64,000 bases of DNA from NCBI RefSeq assembly GCF_035594125.1, contig NC_087197.1, forward strand, positions 9,160,110 to 9,224,109. Direction: 5' to 3'. Shown here piece by piece: positions 23,787 to 36,175 of this stretch. The position numbers and the translations under genes are program-made. The notes under the pieces were generated by a model. It did not search any database and was not told the origin of the DNA. It worked only from the letters and a program-made list of their open reading frames with translations. Numbering within the stretch: position 1 is the first letter of the stretch; each line of letters opens with the position of its first letter. Source of the DNA: Scylla paramamosain. Taxonomy: Eukaryota; Arthropoda; Malacostraca; Decapoda; Portunidae.

Positions 23787-24340
23787 CTGGCATTAAATTC
23801 TAGTTTCCATCTTTAGCTCCATGCATGTATTTTGTTAACATCTTTTTGTAATTCCTTGCAGTCATTTTCATCCTTTATTATTTTCATTATTTTGTATCAT
23901 CAGTGAAAAGGTTTGTATAACTATTTAGATCCTCTGTCATATCATTTACATATATTTGAAACATAATAGATGCCAACATGGTATCCCACTTGCCACTTCT
24001 CACCAAATGAATGAGTGTCTCTGATTACTATTCTTATTTCCCTCCCTTATAAATAATTCTCCATCCATCTCAATGTTGTTCCCTTTAGTCCTCCTCCATT
24101 CTCTAGCTTCCACATCAGGCTTTTGTGGGGAACTTTATCAAATGCTTTTTTGAGATCCAGGTATACCGCATCAACCTATCCACCACCCATCTCTTGCACT
24201 CCATCTATTACTCTCGTATAAAAGCTCAATAGATTTGTGACACAGGATCTCCCTTTCCTGAATCCAAATTGCTTTCCTGTAATTATTTTTCATCTTCTAA
24301 ATATTGCACCCATCTATCTTTAATTACTATTTCACAAAGC
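23787..24340 (-). mobile_element. L2/CR1-like LINE copy C, middle segment
   Basis: On the minus strand this gives the RT palm from L-C-E-I-V-I-K-D-R-W through the G-K-Q-F-G-F-R/Q-like box and the degenerate T-D-D-T-K motif C region to E-F-N-A-R-K at 23787. It joins 18890 across the DIRS element and 26206 across the Jockey-like element. Frames are interrupted by several stops. Confidence 0.8.
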
Positions 24341-24346
24341 TTGCTT

Positions 24347-26199
24347 TTTTTTTTTATGTAGGAAGGACACTGGCCAAGGGCAACAAAAATCTAATAAAAA
24401 AAATGCCCACTAAAATGCCAGTCCCATAAAAGGGTCAAAGCAGTGGTCAAAAATTGGTGGATAAGTGTCTTGAAACCTCCCTCTTGAAGGAATTAAAGTC
24501 ATAGGAAGGTGGAAGTACAGAAGTAGGCAGGGAGTTCCAGAGTTTACCAGGGAAAGGGATGAATGACTGAGAATACTGGTTAACTCTTGCGTTAGAGAGG
24601 TGGACAGAATAGGGGTGAGAGAAAGAAGTAAGTTTTGTGCAGCGAGGCTGCGGAAGGAGGGGAGGCATGCAGTTAGCAAGATCAGAAGAGCAGTTAGCAT
24701 GATAATAGCAGTAGAAGACAGCTAGATATGCAACATTATGGCGGTGAGAGAGAGGCTGAAGACAGTCAGTTAGAGGAGAGGAGTTGGTGAGATGAAAAGC
24801 TTTTGATTCCACCCTGTCTAGAAGAGCAGTATGAGTGGAACCCCCCCAGACATGTGAAGCATACTCCATACATGGACGGATAAGGCCCTTGTACAGAGTT
24901 AGCAGCTGGGGGGGGTGAGAAAAACTGGCGGAGACGTCTCAGAACACCTAACTTCATAGAAGCTGTTTTAGCTAGAGATGAGATGTGAAGTTTCCAGTTC
25001 AGATTATAAGTAAAGGACAGACCGAGGATGTTCAGTGTAGAAGAGGGGGACAGTTGAGTGTCATTGAAGAAGAGGGGATAGTTGTCTGGAAGGTTGTGTC
25101 GAGTTGATAGATGGAGGAATTGAGTTTTTGAGGCATTGAACAATACCAAGTTTGCTCTGCCCCAATCAGAAATTTTAGAAAGATCAGAAGTCAGGCGTTC
25201 TGTGGCTTCCCTGCGTGATATGCTTACCTCCTGAAGGGTTGGATGTCTATGAAAAGACGTGGAAAAATGCAGGGTGGTATGATCAGCGCAGGAGTGGATA
25301 GGACAAGAAGTTTGGTTTAGAAGATCATTAATGAATAATAAGAAGAGAGTGGGTGACAGGACAGAACCCTGAGGAACACCACTGTTAATAGATTTAGGAG
25401 AAGAACAGTGACCGTCTACCACAGCAGCAATAGAACGGTCAGAAAGGAAACTTGAGATGAAGTTACAGAGAGAAGGATAGAAACCGTAGGAGGGTAGTTT
25501 GGAAATCAAAGCTTTGTGCCAGACTCTATCAAAAGCTTTTGATATGTCCAAGGCAACAGCAAAAGTTTCACCAAAATCTCTAAAAGAGGATGACCAAGAC
25601 TCAGTAAGGAAAGCCAGAAGATCACCAGTAGAGCGGCCTTGACGGAACCCATACTGGCGATCAGATAGAAGGTTGTGAAGTGATAGATGTTTAAGAATCT
25701 TCCTGTTGAGGATAGATTCAAAAACTTTAGATAGGCAGGAAATTAAAGCAATAGGACGGTAGTTTGAGGAATTAGAACGGTCACCCTTTTTAGGAACAGG
25801 TTGAATGTAGGCAAACTTCCAGCAAGAAGGAAAGGTAGATGTTGACAGACAGAGCTGAAAGAGTTTGACTAGGCAAGGTGCAAGCATGGAGGCACAGTTT
25901 CGGAGAACAATAGGAGGGACCCCATCAGGTCCATAAGCCTTCCGAGGGTTTAGGCCAGCAAGGGCATCGAAAACATCATTGCGAAGAATTTTAATAGGTG
26001 GCATGAAGTAGTCAGAGGGTGGAGGAGAGGGAGGAACAAGCCCATAATCGTCCAAGGTAGAGTTTTTAGCAAAGGTTTGAGCAAAGAGTTCAGCTTTAGA
26101 AATAGATGTGATAGCAGTGGTGCCATCTGGTTGAAGTAGAGGAGGGAAAGAAGAAGAAGCAAAGTTATTGGAGATATTTTTGGCTAGATGCCAGAAAGA
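24347..26199 (-). mobile_element. Jockey-like LINE J6, 5' truncated, with 6-bp target duplication
   Basis: 1853 bp inserted in the RT of L2-like copy C. TTGCTT flanks it on both sides (24341-24346 and 26200-26205) and occurs once in the uninterrupted LINE. The 3' end carries a T-rich tract (A-rich in element sense) and the family's ATGTAGGAAGGACACTGGCC terminus. The endonuclease is missing. This is the best reference copy of the family in the window. Confidence 0.88.
24766..26055 (-). pseudogene. Jockey-like reverse transcriptase ORF, 429 aa
   Basis: A nearly complete RT frame. N-terminal G-L-N-P-R-K-A-Y-G-P-D-G-V-P is followed by N-Y-R-P-I-A-L-I-S, then R-Q-Y-G-F-R-Q-G-R-S-T. Motif A is A-V-A-L-D-I-S-K-A-F-D-R-V-W-H and motif B is S-G-V-P-Q-G-S-V-L-S-P. 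Motif C is C-A-D-H, where Y-A-D-D is expected: Tyr to Cys, and the second catalytic Asp to His. The thumb (I-L-G-L-S-F) follows. The frame then shifts near 24780-24880, where the C-terminal piece continues as M-E-Y-A-S-H-V-W-G-G. The loss of one catalytic Asp makes it inactive even where open. Confidence 0.85.
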
Positions 26200-28383
26200 T
26201 TGCTTACAATATTTGTTAGTAACACTGGTCTGTAATTTAATGGTTCCATTTTACTTCCCCCTTTGTATATTGGGACTATTTTAGCTCTTTTCCATTCCCT
26301 TGGTACTTTTCCTTCTTTCAATGAGCTGTTCATTATGTCCCATATGAGTTCCTACATTTATTCTCTGCATTCTTTTAATATCCATCCACTTACTTGATCT
26401 AGTCACATAGCTTTTCTAACATCCAGCTCTTCCATCAGTTTCTTGATTTCCTATCTCTTTACCTGTATCACCTGTATTCCCTCATTCTGTGATACCACTT
26501 TTGGTGCCACCAAATCTGTTCCCTTTGTAAACACAGACTGAAAACTCTCATTCATTAGTTCACTCATCTCCTCAGTAGCTTAATAAATTCTTCCTTCTCT
26601 TTTTAACTTGTTTATGTCATCCCTATGTTTCATTTTTCCATTTAAGTATCTGTAGAAAAGCTTGGGCTCTTCCTTACATTTCCTTACTATGTCACTTTCA
26701 AAATTTCTTTCTTCTTCACTTCTTCTTATAACATACTCATTCCTTGCCTTTCTGTATTCTTCCTAGTATTTGTATTTAGTTTTCTCATAATTTTCTTCCA
26801 TGCTCTGTCCTTTTTCTTTTTTTTGCTTCTGCACACCTGACATTATACCATTCATGCTTCCCAATTTCCACTTTATAACTTCGTACAAACTGTTGCACCC
26901 CCCTCTCCATACTTGCTCAAAAATACCTCATTTTTTTTTTTTTTTTTTTTTGTTATTTTACCTTCAAATAGCTCCAGTTAAATTTTCCAGGAAATTTATT
27001 AAGCTCTGCAAAGTTTGCCTTCGCGTAGTTCTGTCTCCCATTTCTAAATTGTTCATTCCTGCACAACAGTTTCCTCCTTTAATAATATTTCTATTGTCAT
27101 ATGACCACTTCTTCCCATTGGACTCAGACAATGTATACTTGGTCTACTTTCTGGGGTTTTCATAAACACTAAGTCCAACTGTGACGGTTCTTCTCCACTG
27201 CATCTTGTAGATTCATTCATCCACTGTCTCACTGTATTCACCATCATGGTATGCATAAGTTCCTCACTCCCTGACCCAACATTTTCTTTTACTTCCATCT
27301 CCTCCCAATTAATTTCTTTAGTGTTGAAGTCGCCTACTATGAGCACTTTGTTACTTTTCCTTATCATTTCCTCTATGTTATTTCTTGTTTCTAGTTGCAT
27401 AGTTTTATATCTATTGGTCTCCCATGCATTAGTTTTTGGTGGTATGTACATCACAACAATTCTTTTTTTACTGCCTTTGATCTTAACCACAACACTCAGT
27501 TTCTGCCATTCCATCACCAATTCCAACTTCCTCAACAACAATATTGTCTTTTACCAATATCATCACTCCTCTTCTTCCGTTTTTGTCTCTCCTCCATTTA
27601 ATTTCCTCCTTCCTTTGCAAATCTCATCTTTATTTCCTCTTTTAGTTTGGTTAAACATACCACGTCTGGTTTATTGTTCTTTAGGTAGTCTTTAAGTCCT
27701 AGTAGGCTCAGCACCAAACCATTTATATTTTGTATACGTAATTTTTAAGCTTGTGCTTGGTGATCTTCCATGGCATATTTGTGCCACAATTTCCTCACTT
27801 TCATGTCTACAACTTTCCAAATGAAACTCCTCACTTGTTCCTGTGTTCTCTCCTCATTTTTTTTGACTGGGCTTCTATTCTCAACTCTCAGTTTACTTCT
27901 CTCTTCTTTATTCATGTCTCTTTTTCATCCACATTCCCCTCATTCTTTCCACTTTTGCCAATTTTCCTGTTCTTTTTAAGACATGTTCCATTGCTGTTTG
28001 TGACATGAATCTTATTTTCGTTGGTTTTGTTCAATTTTTGTCATACTTTCCAATCCAATAAACCTCTCCAATTTGTTCAACTATCTCCTCTTGTTCCCCC
28101 ACCACTCCTGCTATAATTTCCTTAGCCCTTTTCACCTCTTCTTTTTCTCTCTAGCTATTTTCATGGGTAGGTTCTTCTCCTTGACCTCAAATACCACCAC
28201 ACACATCTTTCTCTGTACCATGTCTCTCACAAGATTACTTTTTTCCTGTATTATTTCAATAATTTGCTTTTCCATGTTCTTATTATGTTCCTGTTAATGT
28301 TGCCTTATTATCTCCTCCATGTCCACCTCTTGTTGTTGTTCTCTCTTCTTTCCAACTTTTGACTTACTCTGTCACTAATTCTT

Positions 28384-28407
28384 TTACTTTCCCAACCTTA
28401 TTCTCTT

Positions 28408-28471
<64 letters not shown>

Positions 28472-28716
28472 AAGGCTTTCTTTAATTCCTCATTCTCTTC
28501 TTTGAGCTTCTTGATTTCTTCACAGTACTTCTTGTTTAAGTCCACTATTTTTGTCACCTCTCTCAGTTCTTTGTTTTCTTTTTCTCTTTCCATTTCCCTC
28601 TTTTTTATCCCTATTATATCACTTGATATCCTTTTTACATTATCACCACCCACCTCTCTCTCTTCCTTCCACATCTTTATTATTGCTGCTAAGTTACCGT
28701 ACTTATTTATTCTCAT
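28384..28716 (-). pseudogene. L2-like ORF1 coiled-coil protein with expanded Arg-Glu run
   Basis: A 110-codon frame with charged heptad-like sequence (K-E-N-K-E-L-R-E-V, E-E-I-K-K-L-K-E-E-N-E-E-L-K-K). It runs into an R-E dipeptide tract encoded by the (CT)n array at 28400-28468. A coiled-coil ORF1 is usual in L1/CR1-type LINEs, where it binds RNA. Copy F has a related coiled-coil ORF1 without the R-E tract, so the microsatellite is an insertion or expansion in this copy. Confidence 0.6.
28400..28468. repeat. (CT)n microsatellite inside LINE ORF1
   Basis: CT run with one CTCG interruption near 28415. It is GA on the coding strand of the LINE. Confidence 0.95.
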
Positions 28717-28892
28717 ATTTTCACATTTTCTTCTTCAATTTTATACATTCGTTTATTTGTACAAGCTACACTGAGGTCCTCATCCCTAAATCCTTCAAAA
28801 ACATTTACCATGCTGGCTGCCATCTTCCCTGTTGATATCACTGATAATGTTTACCTTTCATTACCCTCCCATTTCACTCTTTTGACCACTGA

Positions 28893-30171
28893 CAAGTGTG
28901 GTGGCTAAGGTCTGTGAAAGGGCAGTTAAAGACAAATGGATGGAATATCTGGAGACCAAAGACAATAAGAGACAAACAGTTTGGCTTTCAAAAAGGAAGG
29001 TCATGTGCAACTAATTTGGTGTGGTTCTATTCAAGAGTTAATGATATAATACAAGAAAGAGCTGGATGGGCAAACTGAATTTATTTAGACCTGAAGAAAT
29101 CTTTCGACCAAGTTCCACACAAGAGAAGTAGGTGGTGTGGGAGGATAATTATTAGCATGGATGGAGGACATTGTAAAGGACAGAAAGATGAGGATAGCTG
29201 TGAGAGATGAAACATCTACATTCAAAAGTGTTTACAGTGGAATTACTCAGGGATCAGTCCTAGCTTTGATTATGTTTACTGCAGACATAAATGATATGAT
29301 TAAAGAGAGAGGAAGTTTTACAAGTCTGTCTGTTGATGTTGTGAAGATCATGAAGGAAGCAAAGAATAATGAATGTGACCTGCTCCAAGAGGACTTGAAT
29401 AAGATACATGAGTAGAGTAAAAAATGGAAAATGGAGTTTAATGTAAGAAAATGTAGTGTATAGGAGTTTGGAAAAAAAGCAAAAATAGATCTGTTGGAAC
29501 TTATAAGATGGAAGGAGAAAAATCCAGAAAAGAAACACTGAGAAAGATCTTTGGGTAATAGTAATGGATAATATGTCACCGGGAAAGCACATTAGTAAAA
29601 TTGTGGGGGAAAATTACAATCTTCTTAAGAACATAACAATGGCATTTTCATACACTGAGGAGGATATGAAGAAGATTATTGTAACTATGATATGTCCTAA
29701 GTTAGAATATGCAGCAGTGGTTTGGTCACTGACTCTGAAGAAAGACATTAAAAAGCCAGAGAGGATATAACGAGCTGCAACCAAAATGGTCCCAAGTTTG
29801 AAAGACTTCCCTTATGAGGAGAGATTGTTAAGACTGAACCTAATGTCCCTGGAGCACAGGAGAACAAGAGGGGATTTGATTGCAATGTTTCTATTGATGG
29901 AAGGATTGGAGAAAGTTGATGGAGAGGACCTGATAGTGTGGGACGAGCAAACCACAAGGGGGCACAGGAAGAAATTGAAGAAAGGCATATGCAAGAGGGA
30001 CATCAAGAAGCACAGTTTTCCACATAGAAATGTTGAAGTTTGGAATGTGTTGGATAGAGAAGTGATCGAAGCAATGATACATAATTTCAAGATGAAGTTG
30101 GATAAATTTTGGGATAATAGAGATGGGACAACACGAGCATAGCTCCCTTCCCATATGTCACAACTAGGTAA
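28893..30171 (+). mobile_element. L2/CR1-like LINE copy D, 5' truncated
   Basis: The plus strand begins in the RT (V-C-E-R-A-V-K-D-K-W-M-E-Y-L-E), then K-Q-F-G-F-Q-K-G-R-S-C, G-I-T-Q-G-S-V-L, a motif C region changed to S-V-D-V-V, then L-E-Y-A-A-V-V-W-S and the C-terminal domain at 29786-30142. It ends CAACTAGGTAAACAC, running into (CA)n. Several frameshifts. It lies head-to-head with copy C. Confidence 0.8.
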
Positions 30172-30194
30172 ACACACACACACACACACACACA
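30172..30194. repeat. (CA)n run at LINE 3' end
   Basis: Short AC array continuous with the 3' terminus AGGTAAACAC of copy D. Confidence 0.9.
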
Positions 30195-31167
30195 GGTGCC
30201 AGTAAGGAATATTATGGTGATATTATCTTTGCCATTCAGAAATAAAACTAAGTTGGTATCGAAGTTGTTTTCTACCCTATAAAATCCTATACAAATTTTA
30301 ATTTTTCTATAGTAACAGCATCCAAACACAAAAATTACTATATCTCAAAATAGCAATTATAGTACTTTGGAGGAAAATTACTCCATTAGTTTTGAACATA
30401 ATAAAAAAACAAGAACTGCTGAAAGACGAATGAATGGCAAACATTTTGCTTGTACGCTTTTCTAATTGAACAAACACTGTTGATATGATTTAATGAAGGA
30501 ATAAAAAAGGGAGAATTTTGGGATACATACAACAGTGTTAATTAGAATTTTTTTGCACAACAATAGTGGGACATAAAAAAACTATACCAGCAACTTATAA
30601 ATCTAGGTTTCATGAGTAAAACTACCCAATATCAAAGAAATCAAGTGAACATACAGGCTCCCATTTCCATTTCTAGCTCTTCTTTTATCAACAAAAAAAA
30701 AAAAAAAAGAAAAAGAAAAAATGTAATTTTCCTGCAAAAAATTACTTAAGCTATTATGATGAAACTTGCAGATCTAATTGCTTATACTAAAGTCATCAAA
30801 GAAAAAAACTCATAATAATTAAATAAATATGAATATACCCTCCACTAGTACAAGGCAGCACTTTCCCTTAATAGCCATAAATATGCAATAAACATGGAAG
30901 TGATCATGATGCTTTGGGTTCATAACCAAATTGGATGAGAATTTATCCATTTCAGCTTTATAGTGATAGTGGTGATGAAGGCTGTCACCACACCTCTCAA
31001 TAAATGAGATATCTATTTGGGTTCTTAATTCTCATTAAAGGAAAAAGTGACCAATACAGCTATAATAATAATAAATACCTCTTGTGTAACAAGTAAGATC
31101 ATCTAAACTTTAATCAATTACAATTCTAAAACAGGTTTGTTAAAAATAAAAGTTTTATGGATGTTAC
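30195..31167. other. unassigned, intron side of SLX9-like exon 1
   Basis: AT-rich DNA with poly-A tracts (30692-30708) and no transposon protein or conserved exon that I can see. It probably represents the less disturbed part of intron 1. Confidence 0.5.
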
Positions 31168-31319
31168 CTGTTCACTGGATCACAAGTTGCTCCACTCTGA
31201 ATCTGTGGTACCTGGTGAAGGACATTATTTGTTATGTTTTGGTCCTTTGCTGCATTTTCAACCTTTTTCTTGGTTAAGCTTGCATGATATTTTTGTCTTA
31301 ATCTTCGTACTTTGCCCAT
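31168..31319 (-). CDS. SLX9/FAM207A-like ribosome biogenesis protein, first coding exon
   Basis: The minus strand starts with an ATG at 31319-31317 in good context (AAA before, G after). It encodes 50 codons plus two bases, beginning M-G-K-V-R-R-L-R-Q-K-Y-H and continuing with a Lys-rich then Gln/Asn-rich stretch to C-D-P-V-N. The donor AACAG|GTAACAT sits at 31168/31167. The M-G-K-V-R-x-L-R start is a hallmark I know from SLX9/FAM207A proteins, nucleolar factors in 40S subunit maturation. The phase (2) fits exon 2 at 7718. A pyrimidine-rich AATCTTTTTCAG just upstream (31369-31358) could be the acceptor of an untranslated first exon. This frame was too short to stand out by length; it was found by reading the minus strand around the splice donor. 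Confidence 0.72.
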
Positions 31320-31369
31320 TTTATGAACTGTGCTGTTTGTGCTCTGTACAGAGGAATCTGAAAAAGATT

Positions 31370-31980
31370 AAAATACCATGTCAATTACAGGTATTTTGTA
31401 TCAGCACTTTAGGTTCCATTTTCTTAACTCCAGCCTCCCAACATTCATCTCCTAACTCTTAACTTCTATCCAGAATACAATTAAATTCATGCTGTAGTAC
31501 TGAAAAGGAGGCACTTAATTTGTTAATTTGCATTTGCACCAGGACAGCAACTTTAAAAAAATTTGCACCTGGAGGGCAGTATTAAAAAAAAAAAAAATGT
31601 GGATGTAAAATTGCAGAAAGTGATGTCTGAGTTTGCAGATTTATACTTGCAAAGATAAATTTTGTTTGTGGCCCATAACTCTGTTATATGTGGTTAATTT
31701 TGTAAAAAGTTTGTACATGCAATAATCTTCTAGACTGATAGTAGGTCTTGTGTTCAATTCAGTTGAATGTTGGGAGTGTTGTCTTTTTATTAATGTGTGG
31801 TTCTTATAGTCTGGATCTTATTTACTTTGTTCTTTTTGTATGGATTATGACAGATATCTTGTTGGTCTTCTTTCAGGACTTATAAATGATTAATGTTACA
31901 CTCTATATCTGCCTTCTTTACTGGTAATTCTCCTAATAATTTTTCTATGTCCTCTTCATAAGGCTGTTGAAAGAGTGTAG

Positions 31981-31984
<4 letters not shown>
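31370..31984. other. upstream flank of SLX9-like gene, nothing called
   Basis: AT-rich, with a poly-A run near 31585. The promoter or untranslated exon of the SLX9-like gene would be expected here or further right, but no motif is clear enough to mark. Confidence 0.4.

Positions 31985-32058
<74 letters not shown>
31985..32058. repeat. (CT)n microsatellite
   Basis: About 74 bases of uninterrupted CT. Confidence 0.97.
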
Positions 32059-32061
<3 letters not shown>

Positions 32062-32771
32062 GTAGGTGGGGCAATGCAGGACAAAACCTAACCTTCCTTT
32101 TCTTCCTCACATGTGACACACTCGATGCTCTCCCTGGAGAAGCTTCTATACTCAAGATGTTTGTCCTGCACTTGAAAAGTATGGCTATTGCTTCCTTCTT
32201 ACTATAAATTTCTTCTTGACTTCTTATCTCTCTTTTCTGAAGTCAATAGATCTTCAAATTTGCCTTTTCTTCCATTTCTCCTATCCATTCATTTGTATCC
32301 CATTCTCTCACTTTTCTTTAGATGTTTTCATTCATCAAATTCTCATCTTTTATTTCAATCACCTTTCCATCTTCTAATAGACCTTCTATCTATCTATTCC
32401 TTTTATATTTTCCTTTTTCTTCTGCTGTTCCCCCAACAAACTATCATCTTCATCTCTTAGATCCTTTGACTCCTTTCTTATGAATCAGAATCACTATGAT
32501 GCTCTTCAAAGCTCTTGATACACTGCAAGTTTGTAAACATTTTGAAAAGAGAATAGTCATACCTCGTCATTCAAATGTCCAATGAGAACTTTCATTTCGA
32601 ACATCTCCCAATTTCAACAGGGTGCAAATTTTATCCTTCAATTTGAACACAAATGGCCACTCAAGTGATACCACTCAAGTCATTCTCCCTTCCTTCCCCT
32701 CCTCCCTTCCCTGCCCCTTTCCCCCCATCCCTCCTTATATCCTTCCTCCCTCTATCTTTCCCACCCACCCA

Positions 32772-32773
<2 letters not shown>

Positions 32774-32846
<73 letters not shown>
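32774..32846. repeat. (CT)n microsatellite inside MITE B
   Basis: 73 bases of CT repeat within the MITE. It is complementary to the (GA)n at 33106-33198. Confidence 0.97.
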
Positions 32847-32848
<2 letters not shown>

Positions 32849-33100
32849 CCACTTCCTTGCCCCATGTACTAATCTCCTTTCCTATATGTTCCTTTTCTCT
32901 CCCTTCCTCATCCGTCTGGTCTTAAACCTCCCTCCTTGTCACCTCCCCTTTCCAGTATCTGTCAAAGATAAGGGACAAGGGAGTGATACTCTTTTTCCCC
33001 CGAATTAATTTTGTCATTTTCACTTCATCCTTTCTCACTCGTATAATTCCATTTTCATTCTCTATCATCTCATTTTATTTAGTAATTCTCATTGTTCTTA

Positions 33101-33201
<101 letters not shown>

Positions 33202-33936
33202 TTAGTGTGAAATAAAAATTGGGTGCACTAAAACTGTTTTCAAGACTGAAAACACCAGGAACTTTTGATGACTCATCATTTTGAGGTTGGTGTTTATTTA
33301 CAATGGTATTTTGCGTAAAATTTTAAGGTTTTGGTATCTGATATATATGACGACCCACTTTTTTTGCCTTTTTAGGATGATTCAGGTGCCGTCTTTAATT
33401 TTACTGTATTTTTTCTATAATTTAGATTATTTTCATTCAATTCATGTTTAGGGCACAATGTAAATCCATAAAAACAAAAAAAAAAAAAATTGGGAGATTT
33501 TGGGACCTGGAATGGATGAATTTTTCTACATTAATTTGAATGGGATAAATTGCTTCCCAATTCAAACATTCCCAATTCGAACAGCCTAAAAGAGCCAATT
33601 AAGTTCAAATCATGAGGTACCAGTGTATTTCTTATTGGGGCAATTAATTTGCCATCTTTATCTCCTGCTTTGCTTCTGCTCATTTAATTGAATGTTTTCT
33701 TTTATTTCACTTCTGTTCATGTTTTTTTTTTGCTAGGATACATAATTTTCTACCATTTGGGAAGGGACGAACATCAATGGTTCTGAATTCCAATTCAGTT
33801 TGACAATGGCTTATGCACCAGTTAAGAAGAAGCCTTATGAGGTACAAATGAGGTACAAAACTAAGTACAAATTGAATGCCAAACCATTTTGCTAGGAAAA
33901 TCACCAATTGCATAACAAATAAAAAAAATCTCAGTA

Positions 33937-34667
33937 CAGTGGAACCTCTGTTACTGAATGCCTCCCTTTTCAAGCAAATCAATTTTTGAACAAAATTTTG
34001 AACTCATAACTGCTTTGGTTGTTATACCATAATTTGGTTCTTGAAAGCTGCCATTTATTATTAATTTATAGTTTCTATAAGTATATCCATCCTTTTTATG
34101 TATTTGGAAGAGACAACCAATGGGTAATACACTAATTCAATCTTTGAAATAAGGTAAATGTGATCCTGTTGAAGAGCCTCAATGTAAACAAGCTGTTTTT
34201 GGCTCACTCAGGAGTAATCCAGCTCTCTCAATGACCCACAACACCATCATTACTGCACAACTGCATTTTCGCAGCAGTTTTTCCCAGCCGCAAGATATCA
34301 GTGTTATGATCACCTTCATTTTGGCAGTAAGTAGGTTGCTCTTCTCTGTGTTACTCTTTAAGGCTTCCTCACTAGATCAATGACAAAGAGAATATCTGCA
34401 TGGTCTAAACAATATCTTCTGATGAGTTCTGTGTCACTAAATTTATTTAATATGTCCTATCTGGATAAATCATTTCTGAGCTGGAGATATTGTAGAGTGG
34501 CCATCTCGGCAGTGGGAGTATCAGTCATAAGCTGGTAAGACAGGATGGATGGGTGTCTGAGAACTGATTAATCCATATTTCACTGATTCCTATGGGAAAA
34601 TAGTTTTAGTTTCGGATTTTGAATGGGATTCAGGAAAAAAAAAAGTTTGAGAACCAAGGTTCCACTG
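33937..34667. mobile_element. MITE family A, complete copy
   Basis: 731 bp. It begins CAGTGGAACCTCTGTTACTG and ends GAGAACCAAGGTTCCACTG, whose inverse (CAGTGGAACCTTGGTTCTC) matches the start over the first 11 bases. TA precedes the left end; the right flank is GC rather than TA. Internal blocks are shared with the copies at 2885, 4621 and 9851. It is the best-preserved copy for defining the termini. Confidence 0.72.
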
Positions 34668-35051
34668 GCCCTGCTAGGCCAGTCACAAGCATGCCCCACC
34701 CATGCAGGTTGATGCTCACCCACTCCACCCACTCAAACCAGTGCCACTAACCATGAACTACCACAACAATAGCAGCTGGCACCACTTGTATTGCACTCCA
34801 TTGTGTTCCTCATAAATTTCCTTATCATCCATCATCCTTTACCATACCTTGCCATCCCCTACACTAGCCATGGATCAGGAAAAAGACGTGAGGGCAAAAC
34901 ACACACATGGTTCTAAATGTGATGGCACTGCATCACTATGTCGTGCCACATGTGAGGACACAGCATGCACACACACACACAATTCTTGGCCATGCAAACA
35001 GAATAAACAAGCATATTTCAGTGTTTACACTACCTCAAATTTTGCAATCCT
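34668..35051. other. unassigned
   Basis: Mixed DNA with a short CA run near 34970. No gene or repeat recognised. Confidence 0.45.
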
Positions 35052-36062
35052 ACATGAAGTGATAGATGTTTAAGAGTCTTCCTGTTGAGCAGAGATTCAA
35101 AAACTTTAGATAGGCAGGAGCAGGGCGACTGTTTGAGGGATTAGAACAGTCACCTATTTTAGGAACAGACTGAATGTAGGCAAACTTCCAGCAAGAAGGA
35201 AAGGTAGATATTGATAGACAAAGTCAGAAGAGTTTGACTAGGCAAGGTACAAGCATGGAGGCACAGTTTCAGAGAACAATAGGAGGAGCCCCGTCCGGTC
35301 TATGAGCCTTCTGAGGGTTTAGGCCAGTGAGGGCATGGAAAACATCACTGCGAAGGATCTCAATGGGTCGCATGAAGTAGCCAAAGGATGGAAGAGAGAG
35401 GAAAAAGCCCTGAATCATCCAAGGTAAAATTTTTAGCAAAGGTTTGAGCAAAGGGTTCAGCTTTAGAAAAGGATGAGATGACAGTGGTACCATCTAGTTG
35501 AAATAAAGGAGGGAAAGATGAAGAAGCAAGGTTATTGGATATGTTTTGGCTAGGTACCAGAAATCACAAGGGGAGTTAGATCTTGAAAGATTTTGATACT
35601 TTCTATTAATGAAGGAGTTTTTGGCTAGTTAGAGAACAGACTTGGCATGATTCCAGGCAGAAATATAAAGTGCACAAGATTCTGGTGATAGAGGGCTTAA
35701 GTATCTTTTGCGGGCTACTTCTCCATCATGTATAGCATGAGAACAGGCTGTGTTAAACCAAGGTTTAGAAGGTTTAGGGCAAAAGAAGGAGCAAGGAATG
35801 TACACCTCCATGCCAGACACCATCACCTCTATTATGTGTTCAGCACTCAGACAGGTCTCTGAAACAGAAACAGTAGTCATTCCAAGGAAAATCAATATAA
35901 TATCTCCTTAGGTACCAAAAAATGCCAGAGGCACCTACACTTTGGGGTATCCTGTGGATAGATTGGAGTGATAGGACAAGATACAGATATGAGATTGTGA
36001 TTGAAGGAGCTCAATGGAGAAGATAGGGTGACAGTATAAGCAGAAGGATTAGAGGTTAGGCC
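35052..36062 (-). mobile_element. Jockey-like LINE fragment J7 (endonuclease to RT middle)
   Basis: Collinear with J6 (from its 25675 region) and then with J1: AAGTGATAGATGTTTAAGA, the GGAACAG(A/G)CTGAATGTAGG block, and the GCATGGAAAACATCA block, ending in the endonuclease region ([10 protein letters not shown] near 36050). It lacks the RT catalytic half and 3' end. Multiple frameshifts. Its 5' border meets the same TG-rich flanking repeat as J5 (compare 12079-12155 with 36065-36175). Confidence 0.72.
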
Positions 36063-36064
36063 TA

Positions 36065-36175
36065 AAACTGTGCGTGTGAGTGTGACTTTCGTCCTCATAT
36101 CTGTTGTGGTGCAGCACTGCAGCGCTACTGCATCTAAAACTGTGTGTGTGTGTGCTTTGTTCTCACATCCAGAGT
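36065..36175. repeat. two TG-rich units shared with 12079-12155
   Basis: Two units with CTAAAACTGTG(T/C)GTGTG followed by TTTGTTCTCACATC or a variant. The same motif with TGCAGTGCTGTGGCTGTAAAG-like spacing stands next to Jockey-like fragment J5. It appears to be a repeat into which Jockey-like copies have inserted, or part of their 5' end. Confidence 0.5.

Larger units (their letters stand above)
26206..28880 (-). mobile_element. L2/CR1-like LINE copy C, 5' segment (ORF1, endonuclease, RT start)
   Basis: The minus strand gives ORF1 (28716-28384), then an endonuclease at 27541-27053 (V-M-Y-I-P-P-K-T-N-A-W, L-I-V-G-D-F-N-T-K-E-I-N-W, G-R-S-G-H-M), and then the RT N-terminus down to L-L-T-N-I-V-S at 26206. 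It continues at 24340 beyond the Jockey-like insertion. With the two other segments it makes one LINE of about 4 kb, now spread over 10.7 kb. The 5' border near 28880 abuts copy D in the opposite orientation. Confidence 0.8.
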
